Shown here: positions 17,651 to 26,155 of the stretch, in pieces | How positions within the stretch are numbered: position 1 is the first letter of the stretch | Layout of the letters: each line of letters starts with the position of its first letter | NCBI GenBank assembly: GCA_902760865.1 | Contig: CACWID010000029.1 | Location: 1 to 40,910, forward strand | Reading direction: 5' to 3' | Origin: an uncultured Bacteroidales bacterium | GTDB taxonomy: Bacteria; Bacteroidota; Bacteroidia; Bacteroidales; Muribaculaceae | DNA length: 40,910 nt | Notes under the pieces: generated by a model | Told to the model about the DNA's origin: nothing | Seen by the model: only the letters and a program-made list of their open reading frames with translations | Databases searched by the model: none | Program-made: the position numbers and the translations under genes

Positions 17651-19456
17651 TCACCAATGGCCACCGCCGCCTCCAGGTTGGGTGTTGGTGAAATTATAGG
17701 TGGTGATCATGTTGCTCAGCGTGAGTGAGGCAAGCGTTGAGCCGCCTGTTACGCTAGCGCCGGTTACCAAGCCGTCAAAATTGTTGCCACCGCTGACGGT
17801 TGCTCCCGTCGTCAAGGTGCACTTGCCGCCCTTGGTCATGCCTGGAGCGCTCACCAGCAGTGTGTAACTGCTGTAGCCGCGTGGAACGGCAAAAGCAAAG
17901 AGGTTGCTGCCGTCATTGCCGGCAAGGGCGATGTAGGAGCCACTTGTCAGACTGCCGCCGCCGACAATGGCCACGGGCTGGGTCGTGCCGCTTGTGCTGG
18001 GCGTCGAGGTCGTGCCGCCGATGCCCAGGACGGTGCCGCCGGTGATGGTAAAGGTGTTCTGGTCACAGTCGAGGCCTTCCTCAGGCGAGGTGGTGCCGCA
18101 AGCGACAACCGTGCCGCCGCTGATGGCGATGTTACCGTTGCTGTCGATGCCGTCGTTGTTGATTGCATAGGCAAACACCTGGCCGCCACTGATGGCGACG
18201 TTGCCCTTGGCATTGATGGCGTCGTCGTAGGCATAGACCTGCACCTTGCCATCGGTGATGTAGAGTTTGCCTTTACTCTCGATGCCCTCGCTATTTTCTC
18301 CTCCTGTCGTCCGCACCATGATGTCGCTGCCCGCCAGATAGATGTCTCCGTCGCCCTTGATGCCCTTGGGCGACGTGCTGTAGCGTCCATAGCTATAGAC
18401 CGTGCCCGTGGTGATGACATTAACAGTGCCGCCATCGAAATGCATGGCCTGGTCGCAACTGATACCCTTGCCACCCTGGCCGGTGCTCTTCAGGCACAGC
18501 GTTCCGCCGCTGATGGTGAAGGTGCTGTCGCACTTGATGCCGGCACTGCCGTTTACGTCATTATCGTCGCTGTCCCACTCGCCGGTGCCCGTGGTGATGG
18601 CCGTGAAGCGTCCTCCATCGATCTGGATGATACCCTCACTCTTCATGCCCTTGGCTGCCACACCGCTACACTCCACGTTGATGACACCGCCTCGCATCAG
18701 GATGGCGTCATTGGCCTTGATGCCGTTGCTGGCAGTATTCTTGACGTAGATGTTGTTGCCCGGTCGGAACAGGATGTAGTCATCGCTGGTGATGCCGCCC
18801 TTGCAGTTGGCCAGCACCTTGAGATGGCCGCTGCCGCTGAAGAGCAGTTTGCCCTCGCTAAAGAGCGTTGCCTTCATGTCCTCTTCGGCTGGCGTGTCAT
18901 AGCTGCTACCGTCCTGCAGCGTGTTCCATGTGCCGTCGGCCAGTTCGATGTAGCCACGCTTCTTGCATTGGCTGTTGATGGCAGCACCAGTGGGGTTGGT
19001 GATACTCACCCCGTTGAGCCGCAAGGCATACTTGCTCTCGCCATAGAGCTTAAATGAGCCGTCGCCTGTCGTGCCGCTCAGGGTATAGCGCACGCCCTTG
19101 ACCGTTGATACCACTGTGACGTGGCCACCGCTGACGGCAACGCTCACGCCCGTTACATCACCGCTGACCGTGGCGTCCTGGGTGCCGTTGTAGTGGATCT
19201 GAATCTCCTTGTCGAATGTGTTGTTCTCAATATAGTCCTCGTCGCTGGAGTCTATGGTCTTGCTCTCGTTGAGCGTGGTGCTGTCGACCGCGATCGTGAA
19301 TGAGGTCAGTTCCCCTATAGAAGCAGTGGAACCTCCACTTTGAGAGGAAGGGACCTCGCCATTCGGGTTGAAATCGGGTTCAAAGGGTGATTCCTCTGCA
19401 CACGACAGGAGGCCTGCGACCAGCAATGCCGTGATTAAATACCTTGTTGTCTTCAT
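17651..19456 (-). CDS. DUF4353 carbohydrate-binding lipoprotein
   Basis: A 601-residue surface or periplasmic lipoprotein. The signal peptide (1-18) ends in a lipobox with Cys19 (GLLSCAEE), followed by a low-complexity Ser/Gly linker. The body (about 70-590) is built of many short repeats rich in Gly, Asp, Ser and Ile (for example VAISGGQVFAYAINNDGIDS), as in the DUF4353 / Cthe_2159 family, whose studied member is a right-handed beta-helix that binds pectin-type acidic sugars with calcium. A polysaccharide-binding role is therefore likely, but no sus-type genes or glycosidases are nearby. The Gly-rich end PGGGGGHW is unusual. Confidence 0.85.
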   Translation of the reverse strand: MKTTRYLITALLVAGLLSCAEESPFEPDFNPNGEVPSSQSGGSTASIGELTSFTIAVDSTTLNESKTIDSSDEDYIENNTFDKEIQIHYNGTQDATVSGDVTGVSVAVSGGHVTVVSTVKGVRYTLSGTTGDGSFKLYGESKYALRLNGVSITNPTGAAINSQCKKRGYIELADGTWNTLQDGSSYDTPAEEDMKATLFSEGKLLFSGSGHLKVLANCKGGITSDDYILFRPGNNIYVKNTASNGIKANDAILMRGGVINVECSGVAAKGMKSEGIIQIDGGRFTAITTGTGEWDSDDNDVNGSAGIKCDSTFTISGGTLCLKSTGQGGKGISCDQAMHFDGGTVNVITTGTVYSYGRYSTSPKGIKGDGDIYLAGSDIMVRTTGGENSEGIESKGKLYITDGKVQVYAYDDAINAKGNVAISGGQVFAYAINNDGIDSNGNIAISGGTVVACGTTSPEEGLDCDQNTFTITGGTVLGIGGTTSTPSTSGTTQPVAIVGGGSLTSGSYIALAGNDGSNLFAFAVPRGYSSYTLLVSAPGMTKGGKCTLTTGATVSGGNNFDGLVTGASVTGGSTLASLTLSNMITTYNFTNTQPGGGGGHW

Positions 19457-19813
19457 CGTCTTGCCCTTTCTTATGTAAATGTGTTAAACCTGAAACTATA
19501 TGCGCCTATCGGCGGATGTCTATCTATTTAACGTAACAAAATACGATATCCGTGTGTAGCCCTACTGGCTTTTCAATGTACTGCGTCTTTCTTTCAACGA
19601 AACTCTCATCTGGCTCCGTTGACTTATCGTTCTGTTGCGGCCAGGGCAAAGAAAAGGCCACCTGCGGTGGCTCCTTCTCGCTGGGTGCGCTGCGGCTTAG
19701 CGGAGTCACCTATCAATTTAGCGGAGTTATGTTCAGGCAATTTCTCTCATCTGCGTGAGATAAAGATATCTGCATGAGATTGAAGGAGTCAACAAGCGCT
19801 AAGGTACAGTCTT
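19457..19813. other. Gene-free stretch with hairpin
   Basis: This 357-base gap separates the DUF4353 gene from the CAT-like gene. It holds the hairpin ggccacc/ggtggct near 19656-19671. On the minus strand near 19640-19720 one frame reads PQRTQREGAT, similar to a frame at about 35830-35880. No real gene was recognised and no clear TAnnTTTG box was found for the lipoprotein gene. Confidence 0.5.
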
Positions 19814-20440
19814 TTAGATGCTTATTTTTTTGAATTCGCCTTGTAAATCATTGAGGAAATGCGCTGCTTCTAAACCATCCATCTGCGCATGATGGAACTG
19901 GAACGAAATGGGGAGCACTGTCTTGAAGAGTCTATGCCGGTACTTGCCCCAAGCGAGAAATGGCGTATTAAAAACCTCAGCATAGATGCTCACCACAGTG
20001 TCAATCTCACAGTCAGGCAAAGCTGATGTGCTGATAACCATGTAATCGTCGCTCAAATTGTGAGGTTCACCTGTTTCATGGGCCGTCTGAGTGAGACGCA
20101 GATAATCATCATTGAACTGCTTGAGGTCGTCCAAGAACGGGATGTCACAGAGTGTTACACCTCCATTCTTGACAGGCACCACCACGTTCACAGCCAATCG
20201 GTCATACTTCAAGTAGCGCTCTCCCATGGGCAGCATGTAGAACTCCTTGAGATCTTTCGCTGCTCGAGCGATGCACCAACAAATGAGCATGTTCAGCTTC
20301 AATCCTTTTCGCCGGCTCAATCTCACCACACGCCCCACATCGAAAGTCTTTACTAACGTGACCTTGGGCATGGGAGCATTCTTCCATATCTCAAAAGATT
20401 GTGCCCGCTCGGTGGTCTTAGGATCAATCTCTGTTTTCAT
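19814..20440 (-). CDS. Chloramphenicol acetyltransferase-like protein (CatA type)
   Basis: A 208-residue member of the trimeric CatA-type acetyltransferases from the ATG at 20440; a TTG nine bases upstream is less likely. The active-site motif HHxxxDG is present as HHAQMDG (183-189), with the catalytic His. The family stretch STSALPDCEID and the strand ISFQFHHA are recognisable. True CatA enzymes acetylate chloramphenicol with acetyl-CoA, and many relatives have unknown substrates. Its nearest promoter belongs to a vat relic directly upstream, so it probably uses that promoter. Confidence 0.86.
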   Translation of the reverse strand: MKTEIDPKTTERAQSFEIWKNAPMPKVTLVKTFDVGRVVRLSRRKGLKLNMLICWCIARAAKDLKEFYMLPMGERYLKYDRLAVNVVVPVKNGGVTLCDIPFLDDLKQFNDDYLRLTQTAHETGEPHNLSDDYMVISTSALPDCEIDTVVSIYAEVFNTPFLAWGKYRHRLFKTVLPISFQFHHAQMDGLEAAHFLNDLQGEFKKISI

Positions 20441-20470
20441 TAGAGTCAAGTTTTATATCACGAACAATTA

Positions 20471-20578
20471 TGAAATCACCAATAACGATGTCAGGATTCT
20501 CCACCACATTCTTTATTAAGCACAGGCTTGGAATACTGGGTTCGAGAAAATCTCATTTGTGGTGGGCCTATAATCCAT
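20471..20578 (-). pseudogene. Relic of vat-like gene (5' end)
   Basis: The minus strand starts at the ATG at 20578 with MDYRPTTNEIFSNP and then, after loss of one base, continues in another frame with IPSLCLIKNVVENPDIVIGD. This follows the first 38 or so residues of the intact Vat-like protein (14970-15617). The match stops near 20471 and the rest of the gene is missing. The CAT-like gene starts 31 bases further on. Confidence 0.87.
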
Positions 20579-20606
20579 AAATGCCGTTTTACCGTTACAA
20601 CTGAAT

Positions 20607-20615
20607 GCAAAGGTA
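20607..20615 (-). promoter_or_regulatory. -7 box of vat relic, probably drives cat
   Basis: TACCTTTGC on the minus strand matches TAnnTTTG 28 bases before the relic's ATG. No other box lies between the relic and the CAT-like gene at 20440. Confidence 0.6.
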
Positions 20616-20666
20616 GTGATTTTTGCTCTACTATCGCATGTTTTTCGGAATCTTAAATGCATCATA

Positions 20667-21123
20667 CTAAAATGCCCCGGCTTCATCGATAAGTTGCCTG
20701 ATGTCATCCTCTGTCGCGAAAGGCTACGGGTTGGCGAGCTTGCTCGGGAATCTCGGCAAAGTGCTTGAAGTCCTGGCACACACCGAGGAAATACGAGGGC
20801 AAGGCGTTGTCAAGCAGGAAGTCCTCGACCTCCCGCTTGACATCGCCGCCACACGAGTCGGTGTTGTACTGCAGCCCGCTGCCGTAGCACACCTCAGCGT
20901 TGAACATCTGACAGGTGGCGAGTGTTTCGTCACTCTCGATGAGGTCAATGATGTGGTACAGCATGTTGTTGTCGCCGCCCCATGGTACGTAGGACAGCGA
21001 TTTGTCGATGATCGTCGGCACGATGTCCACGTCTTCCTTGAACACCTTGCCGCTGTCGGTCTTGAAAGCGGCCGATGCGTTGAGCATCGGAATGGTTTCT
21101 ACACTATTAAAATTTAACTCCAT
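20667..21123 (-). pseudogene. Phage portal gene with internal deletion
   Basis: From the ATG at 21123 a 139-codon frame begins like the portal-type proteins of Bacteroidales phages: KSLSYVPWGGDNNMLYHIID, then IESDETLATCQMFNAEVCYG and SGLQYNT. Such proteins are normally several hundred residues long. Here the frame ends at about 20704, and directly after it another frame carries TEDDIRQLIDEAGAF and a stop at 20667, which looks like the protein's true C-terminus. The middle of the gene has been lost and the ends joined out of frame. The portal assignment rests on motif memory and is moderate. Confidence 0.6.
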
Positions 21124-21149
21124 AATCTTGCGGTTTTAATAAATCTTGC

Positions 21150-21196
21150 TGCGCCTTGGCAATGCTCAAACAAGTTTGGCATTGCGCTCGACTTGC
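21150..21196 (-). repeat. 47-bp hairpin element, copy 2
   Basis: This aligns without gaps with 14374-14420. On the minus strand it forms a perfect seven-pair outer stem (gcaatgc/gcattgc), one bulged A, an inner CAAA/UUUG stem and a CUUG loop. It lies in the region upstream of the portal relic, next to a TTTGC box (gcaaagat on the plus strand at 21195). Confidence 0.75.
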
Positions 21197-21284
21197 AAAG
21201 ATTTTAAGTTTCCACAAAATTATGGAGTCTGTCCGGTTATCTAAAAGACAAAGTTAAACCTCCACTTGTCGCCGTTTTATTTCA

Positions 21285-22250
21285 CTATTGCATGATAATC
21301 TTTGAAATCTCTTTACGGGCCGCGCTGCCTTCAGGGCATGGCCACAAGGGATAGACATGACCCATCTTTTCTGCCACGTGCAGCCTTGCTTCCACACCTG
21401 CCGATTTCATCTTATCGTAGGTCTTGACCACATCGGTATAGAATATCTCCCAAGTGCCGGTGAAGAGGTCTGTGGGCGGAAGGCTCTGCATATCGCCATA
21501 AAGGGGTGATATCATCGGGTCGCGCGGGTCGATGCTTCCAGCCCAATCTGAGCCCACATGCCTCAACACTTCAGCATTCAGGAAGGTGTCCTTTTCCTGT
21601 ATTGCATCATCAGCGCCCAGCACGTCAACCCATGGCGAAATGAGTATCAGCCGACACGGCAGATCAAGCGAGTTGGAACTGCATACCTGCTGCGCCAGGG
21701 CAAGTGTGAAGCCGCCCCCTGCCGAGTCGCCCATAATGATGATGCGCTTGGCGGAGTACTGCTTGACGAGCTGTTGATAAAGCTGCATCATCAATGGATG
21801 GGCATCGCTGGCTGTGTAGCGATAAAGTAACGGATAGTTTGGTGCCACAAGTCCACAGCCTGTCGACTCGGCCCACTCGGCCATAGCCTGCCAATGCAGT
21901 TTTTCAAAGTTGTTGAGATAAGCACCGCCATGGATGTAAAGCAAGATGGGCTTGCTGTCATCTTGGGCTTCCATGTGAAACACCTGCATGTTGCCAACAC
22001 GATATTGACGCATTTCGCGAGGGAAAGTCACCCCTTCGGGTATTTCCACAGTGCTTTTGTCTGTCTTGTCTCCTTTGCCTTCTTCGTAGTCCTCCATTGT
22101 TCTCTGCGGTAAAGAATGACTGACGATGATTGCTTGGGGTGAGCGACCATCTATCAGCCTGACTGCACCGCCAACCACTAAGATGGCAACAATTAACCCT
22201 ACTAATATGAGCAGGGTGCGCTTTAGAATCTTTTTCATGTTTACTTTCAT
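21285..22250 (-). CDS. HSL-family alpha/beta hydrolase (esterase)
   Basis: An alpha/beta hydrolase of the hormone-sensitive lipase group, 321 residues from the ATG at 22250. The frame extends to 22280, but the promoter box at 22281-22289 abuts that ATG, so 22250 or 22238 is the real start. An N-terminal transmembrane segment (LLILVGLIVAILVVGGAV) anchors it or acts as signal. The oxyanion motif HGGAY, the nucleophile motif GDSAGGG, the acid in DLFTGTWEIFYTD and the His in KMGHVYPLWP are all visible. It likely cleaves short-chain esters outside the cytoplasm. It lies between phage-type remnants. Confidence 0.88.
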   Translation of the reverse strand: MKVNMKKILKRTLLILVGLIVAILVVGGAVRLIDGRSPQAIIVSHSLPQRTMEDYEEGKGDKTDKSTVEIPEGVTFPREMRQYRVGNMQVFHMEAQDDSKPILLYIHGGAYLNNFEKLHWQAMAEWAESTGCGLVAPNYPLLYRYTASDAHPLMMQLYQQLVKQYSAKRIIIMGDSAGGGFTLALAQQVCSSNSLDLPCRLILISPWVDVLGADDAIQEKDTFLNAEVLRHVGSDWAGSIDPRDPMISPLYGDMQSLPPTDLFTGTWEIFYTDVVKTYDKMKSAGVEARLHVAEKMGHVYPLWPCPEGSAARKEISKIIMQ

Positions 22251-22280
22251 TGTTTCTGATAGTTCTTGAATTTTGGACAT

Positions 22281-22289
22281 GCAAATATA
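22281..22289 (-). promoter_or_regulatory. -7 box for esterase gene
   Basis: TATATTTGC on the minus strand is a full match to TAnnTTTG. Transcription would begin a few bases further on, past the ATG at 22280, which therefore cannot be the start. Confidence 0.65.
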
Positions 22290-22321
22290 GGATAATTTCT
22301 TGTTAGTTAAGTGTTTTGATG

Positions 22322-22555
22322 CTACAAAAACACTTCCATGTCATTAACGCTGAACACGCAGACCAATCGGGCTGTCCTGATTTGACGGCTATCAAGCAGT
22401 TTGAACTGCTGTGTTCCCTGGTAAAAGTTGTAGCGCAGGGGGATGCAGTTGCGCCAGCACTGGATCTCCCCGCTCTTGGTCCAGAGCTTGATATCAACCG
22501 GGTCGCCGGCCTTGAGCATCCTGCGAAGGGTGCTGATGTGGATGGATTGTGCCAT
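22322..22555 (-). CDS. Small phage-type protein of unknown function
   Basis: A 77-residue protein starting MAQSIHISTLRRML at the ATG at 22555. It resembles the small proteins that accompany structural genes in Bacteroidales prophages (GDPVDIKLWTKSGEI near the start, NDMEVFL at the end), but its function is not known. It begins 4 bases past the stop codon of the preceding 369-residue gene, so both are in one operon. Confidence 0.6.
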   Translation of the reverse strand: MAQSIHISTLRRMLKAGDPVDIKLWTKSGEIQCWRNCIPLRYNFYQGTQQFKLLDSRQIRTARLVCVFSVNDMEVFL

Positions 22556-22559
22556 AGGT

Positions 22560-23669
22560 CTATTGGAATGAGGGGTCAAACTGCTCGGTGAAGATGCGGT
22601 CGTGATCCACGGACAGGTAGTCTGTCGGCAGATACGTCCGCCTGTCTTGGTACTGGTAGGTGAACTTCACGGTGTTGAGTTCACCGTCCGCGTCGCTGAT
22701 CTCGCAGGTCGGCTCGGTGATGAGCACAATCGGCATGCCTTGCGGAGTGTAACCCTGCGAGAAGTCGGTGCGCTTGGTCGCCATGCGCACGTCATGGCTG
22801 TAGAACAGCTGCTCGATCCACCGGGCCTGCTCCATGGTCAGGCCCGAAGTCTCGACCTCGTACAGCTTCTCGTTCTGCTGGTTGTAGAACGTGGAGATGC
22901 GGTTGGTCACCGCTATCGAGCGGTCAACCTTCGGCTTGTGCGTGGTGACTGCCTGGAGTGCGCAGCACTCGAAGCAGTTGAACGCATTGCGGAAATACAG
23001 CGTGAGGTTCGGCTCGCAGTCCTGCACATAGAACGTGAAGGACCGGGCGCCGACCTGGACGCTGCAGGCCAGCGGCCTGATGTGCTCCCTCACCCAGCCG
23101 TGGGACTCCACGGCGTCGAGCATCAGCTTCATGGTCACCTCGATCCTGGAGATGGTGTCGATGGTGCTGATCGAGTTTTGGGGAGAGTACTGGAACACCC
23201 GTGGCTCGGCGTCATAGACGCTGGCCACGACACGGAAGCGCACGGACTCCTGGGAGTACGCTTTGCGATAATAATAGAGGAACTCGGTCGCCCCCGGCGC
23301 CATGAGTTTCCCTTCCATCGTGGTGAGGAAATTGTTGCGCAGGAACTCCTCGGTGTCACCGGTGAAGTGCTGCTCCAGATAGACCGCCTGGAAGGTGGCC
23401 AGTGTCTGGGTGGATCCGTTATGCTTGGCCCTGAGCGTGAACGAGCTCAGGGCATGGCTGCCCTGGCGCATATAATACTCGACAACCGAACGGATGTCGT
23501 GGACAATGATATTCCTTTGATACGGGATGTGTGTGGCCGAGAAAACGGTGGCCCCGCCCGAGACGATCGACACGACGGCCTCGTTGTCGTCGCTCGTCGT
23601 GAGGTCGAGGTCGGGAATCTGCGAGGAAAACATCAGATTCTCTAGCTGGGTATTCAATGTGACTGACAT
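22560..23669 (-). CDS. Phage-type structural protein, unknown function
   Basis: A 369-residue protein with no enzyme motif. It looks like a family of uncharacterised proteins from Bacteroidales prophage regions: an N-terminal beta-rich part, a middle with NLTLYFRNAFNCFECCAL (about 225-243) and a later part with YEVETSGLTMEQARWIEQLF and LITEPTCEISDADGE. A virion role is inferred only from that context and from the portal relic nearby. Its start is supported by a -7 box 22 bases upstream and the frame is intact. Confidence 0.55.
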   Translation of the reverse strand: MSVTLNTQLENLMFSSQIPDLDLTTSDDNEAVVSIVSGGATVFSATHIPYQRNIIVHDIRSVVEYYMRQGSHALSSFTLRAKHNGSTQTLATFQAVYLEQHFTGDTEEFLRNNFLTTMEGKLMAPGATEFLYYYRKAYSQESVRFRVVASVYDAEPRVFQYSPQNSISTIDTISRIEVTMKLMLDAVESHGWVREHIRPLACSVQVGARSFTFYVQDCEPNLTLYFRNAFNCFECCALQAVTTHKPKVDRSIAVTNRISTFYNQQNEKLYEVETSGLTMEQARWIEQLFYSHDVRMATKRTDFSQGYTPQGMPIVLITEPTCEISDADGELNTVKFTYQYQDRRTYLPTDYLSVDHDRIFTEQFDPSFQ

Positions 23670-23691
23670 ATTCTATCGATTTAAGTGTAGT

Positions 23692-23700
23692 GCAAAGTTA
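23692..23700 (-). promoter_or_regulatory. -7 box for phage-type operon
   Basis: TAACTTTGC on the minus strand matches TAnnTTTG 22 bases before the ATG at 23669. Confidence 0.6.
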
Positions 23701-23769
23701 GATTAAAGGCTAAATTCAGTAAAAGACAGCGTTTTTATGACTTATATATAAAAAATACCCAAATGGGTA

Positions 23770-23801
23770 TTGTATGAGACTATCATTATAAGTAAATTTG
23801 C
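23770..23801 (+). promoter_or_regulatory. Promoter for CarboxypepD-like gene
   Basis: TTG at 23770-23772 and TAAATTTGC at 23793-23801 are separated by 20 bases, the spacing expected of the Bacteroidota -33/-7 promoter. It lies 27 bases before the ATG at 23829. Confidence 0.75.
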
Positions 23802-23828
23802 CAAATCAATAACTAAATCACGATTGCT

Positions 23829-24434
23829 ATGACACGATTTATCAGAATAACCGTTTCATTCATCTTGCTGCTGATAGGAGTACAATTCACAACGGCCCAA
23901 TCAGTCTTGGGAGACTTTCAGCAAAGAGTAACTGGGCAAGTCGTTGACGCAGTTGATGGCCAGCCGCTTATTGCTGCAATAGTTAAGCATCGGATATCCA
24001 ATGAGCGATATTTAGCAATCACAGCAACAGATTATGACGGACGATTTGAATTGAATTTTCTCCCAGAAGACACTTTGATGGTGGAACTGATTGGCTACAA
24101 AACACAGAAGCTGCTGCCATCGGGTGACTCCATTCTCGTCAAATTGGAAATGGATTCAACAGTTGTCGGCTGCCCAGAAATTATTATGTATCCAGTGTCA
24201 GGAGTAGTGCTTGACGAGAATGGCAAACCCCTCGTTGGGGCGACAGTCCGAGTCAAAGATACAAATTGGGTTGTCCCGACAGGGTGGAATGGTGAGTTCT
24301 ATATATCCGCTCAAAAGGGGGATGTGCTTGAGGTCACTTATATCGGATATATCAAGCAAACGAAGAAAGTCACAATCAAGAAACCAATGAAAATCAAGTT
24401 AAAACCAAACCCAAACGTGATTAGCTGCCAATAA
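23829..24434 (+). CDS. Secreted protein with two CarboxypepD_reg-like domains
   Basis: A 201-residue exported protein. The signal peptide (about 1-23, ending QFTTAQS) is followed by two beta-sandwich domains of the carboxypeptidase-regulatory type: VTGQVVDAVDGQPLIAAIV (about 34-52) and VSGVVLDENGKPLVGATV (about 125-142). Such domains form the N-terminus of SusC-type receptors, but here there is no barrel or plug, so it is a stand-alone protein of unknown role. The first domain has a Cys-bearing end (VGCPEI) and the protein ends in SCQ. Confidence 0.78.
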   Translation: MTRFIRITVSFILLLIGVQFTTAQSVLGDFQQRVTGQVVDAVDGQPLIAAIVKHRISNERYLAITATDYDGRFELNFLPEDTLMVELIGYKTQKLLPSGDSILVKLEMDSTVVGCPEIIMYPVSGVVLDENGKPLVGATVRVKDTNWVVPTGWNGEFYISAQKGDVLEVTYIGYIKQTKKVTIKKPMKIKLKPNPNVISCQ

Positions 24435-24471
24435 AATCATCTGTTCATATTCATTTACAACACAAGAAAAA

Positions 24472-24503
24472 GCCGGGCGTTCCCCATCGAGGGGGCGTCC
24501 GGC
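24472..24503 (+). terminator. Hairpin after CarboxypepD-like gene
   Basis: gccgggcg pairs with cgtccggc across a loop containing ccatcga, 37 bases past the stop codon. It shares sequence with the hairpin at 36867-36903 (gccgggcg, ccatcga). Confidence 0.6.
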
Positions 24504-24506
24504 GCC

Positions 24507-24548
24507 GGTTCCGATCGGTGGGCGATCTTCTCGCCCACCTGCGGAACG
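24507..24548. terminator. Second strong hairpin
   Basis: ggtgggcg pairs with cgcccacc, extended outside by gttccg/cggaac after small internal mismatches. It directly follows the previous hairpin. Terminator function is likely, although no long T run follows. Confidence 0.5.
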
Positions 24549-24680
24549 GAAGGCCTTAAATCTGTACTTAATACAAGGCTTGGCTATGGGGCTCCTAGTT
24601 GCGTTTTCTCCTATTTATATGGCAATAAGAACGAATAAAATACTAATATTTTGGTATTGCTATGATTGTCATTCCCATTG

Positions 24681-24689
24681 TACATTTGC
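24681..24689 (+). promoter_or_regulatory. -7 box for methyltransferase operon
   Basis: TACATTTGC matches TAnnTTTG 23 bases before the ATG at 24713 and excludes the in-frame start at 24662. Confidence 0.65.
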
Positions 24690-24712
24690 AGCCAACTAAA
24701 AAGCAAAATGAT

Positions 24713-25342
24713 ATGGGAATACTGAAAACGTTCTTTACTAATTGTGCACATCCCAGAGGGATGATGGGGAGAATGATGCTGCGGTTCATGAACTTCGGTC
24801 ACGCGCCGCTGACAAACTGGGGACTTGATCTTGTGGAGTTCAAGCCTGGTTGGACAATGCTAGACATCGGCTGCGGTGGCGGTGCGACGCTGAAGAGGCT
24901 GCTCAAGCGCAGCGACGGAGCACAGGTCTATGGCATAGACATCTCGGAGGAAAGCGTGGCAAAGGCACGCAAAGTGAATGCCGCCGTGCTCGACAAGCAG
25001 GTGTTCGTCTGCCAAGGCTCTGCCGAGAAACTGCCCTACGAAGACGGCAAATTCGACCTCGTGACAGCCGTCGAGACGGTGTATTTCTGGCCCAACCTGC
25101 CTGAGTGCCTGCAAGAGGTGCGACGCGTGCTGAAGCTGGGTGGCCGTTTCGTCATCATGGTGGAGGTGATTGAAGGCGATTCGATGTGGACTAACGTGGT
25201 GGAGGGCATGACGGCCTACTCGCCAGAGCAACTGAAAAAGTTGCTTGATGAGGCAGGCTTTATTGATACTGCCATTCACCGCAAGAAGCCCTCGTATGCC
25301 GCCATCACCGGCCTAAAACAGGCATCGAAGGAACAGTCATGA
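24713..25342 (+). CDS. Class I SAM-dependent methyltransferase
   Basis: A 209-residue methyltransferase of the UbiE/Methyltransf_11 type from the ATG at 24713 (MGILKTFFTN). SAM-binding motif I is MLDIGCGGGATL (49-60); the acidic end of beta2 is YGIDIS and motif post-I is CQGSAEKLPY, then FDLVTAVETVYFWP and RVLKLGGRFVIM. The ring after motif IV suggests a small-molecule acceptor, not nucleic acid. It overlaps the ZIP transporter gene by four bases, so the two are made together. The substrate is unknown. Confidence 0.88.
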   Translation: MGILKTFFTNCAHPRGMMGRMMLRFMNFGHAPLTNWGLDLVEFKPGWTMLDIGCGGGATLKRLLKRSDGAQVYGIDISEESVAKARKVNAAVLDKQVFVCQGSAEKLPYEDGKFDLVTAVETVYFWPNLPECLQEVRRVLKLGGRFVIMVEVIEGDSMWTNVVEGMTAYSPEQLKKLLDEAGFIDTAIHRKKPSYAAITGLKQASKEQS

Positions 25343-26118
25343 CCATGCTGGTTATCGGGTTACTCATACCCTTGCTGGGCACCATGATCGGGTCGGCCTT
25401 CGTCTTTATGATGAAGGGCGAGATGTCCGTGAGGCTGCAGAAGGCACTGCTGGGCTTTGCTTCGGGGGTAATGGTAGCGGCTTCGGTCTGGTCATTGCTG
25501 ATTCCCGCAATGGAGATGGAAGCCTCAAGGCGCGCATGGGCGGTATTTCCCGCTGCCGCAGGATTCCTCATGGGCATCGGGTTCCTGTTGCTGATTGATG
25601 AGTTGACCCCGCACTTGCACCTCGGGAGCAGCAAACCCGAGGGCCTCCGTTCCCACCTGTCCCGCACAGCGATGTTGGCCTTGGCGGTGACCATCCACAA
25701 CCTGCCCGAAGGCATGGCTGTGGGCGTAGTCTTTGCCGGAGCCGACAGCGGTGTCACAAGCATTTCGCCGGCCAGCGCCATAGCGGTATCGTTGGGTATT
25801 GCCATCCAGAACGTTCCCGAGGGGGCCATCATCTCGATGCCGATGTGCGCGGCGGGAAACAGTCGCTGGCGCTCCTTCCTCATCGGTTCGCTGAGCGGTG
25901 CCGTTGAACCCGTCGGTGCACTAGCGGTCTTGCTGCTGTCATCCCTGGTTTTGCCCGTTCTCCCCTATATGCTCGCTTTTGCTGCAGGAGCCATGTTCTA
26001 CGTGGTCGTCGAGGAACTGATCCCCGAAGCCTCAAGCGGCCAGCACACCAATGTCAGCACCATTGGCTTCGCCATCGGTTTCGTCCTGATGATGGTGCTC
26101 GACGTGGTGATGGGTTAA
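25339..26118 (+). CDS. ZIP-family metal transporter
   Basis: A 259-residue divalent metal transporter of the ZIP family, which carries zinc or related cations into the cytoplasm. About eight transmembrane helices are visible. The helix 4 metal site is TIHNLPEG (118-125) and the helix 5 site IQNVPEG (156-162). The loop LIDELTPHLHLG has His residues typical of the variable metal-binding loop. It is translationally coupled to the methyltransferase (ATGA overlap). Convergent with the DUF5714 gene. Confidence 0.92.
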   Translation: MTMLVIGLLIPLLGTMIGSAFVFMMKGEMSVRLQKALLGFASGVMVAASVWSLLIPAMEMEASRRAWAVFPAAAGFLMGIGFLLLIDELTPHLHLGSSKPEGLRSHLSRTAMLALAVTIHNLPEGMAVGVVFAGADSGVTSISPASAIAVSLGIAIQNVPEGAIISMPMCAAGNSRWRSFLIGSLSGAVEPVGALAVLLLSSLVLPVLPYMLAFAAGAMFYVVVEELIPEASSGQHTNVSTIGFAIGFVLMMVLDVVMG

Positions 26119-26155
26119 CAAAGCAGGGCTCAAGAATCATGCAGGACGTAGATTC

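Noticed and set aside
22602-23645. 347-codon open frame opposite the phage-type gene
   Set aside because: It is antisense to a gene with its own promoter and sensible composition; the frame reflects codon bias.
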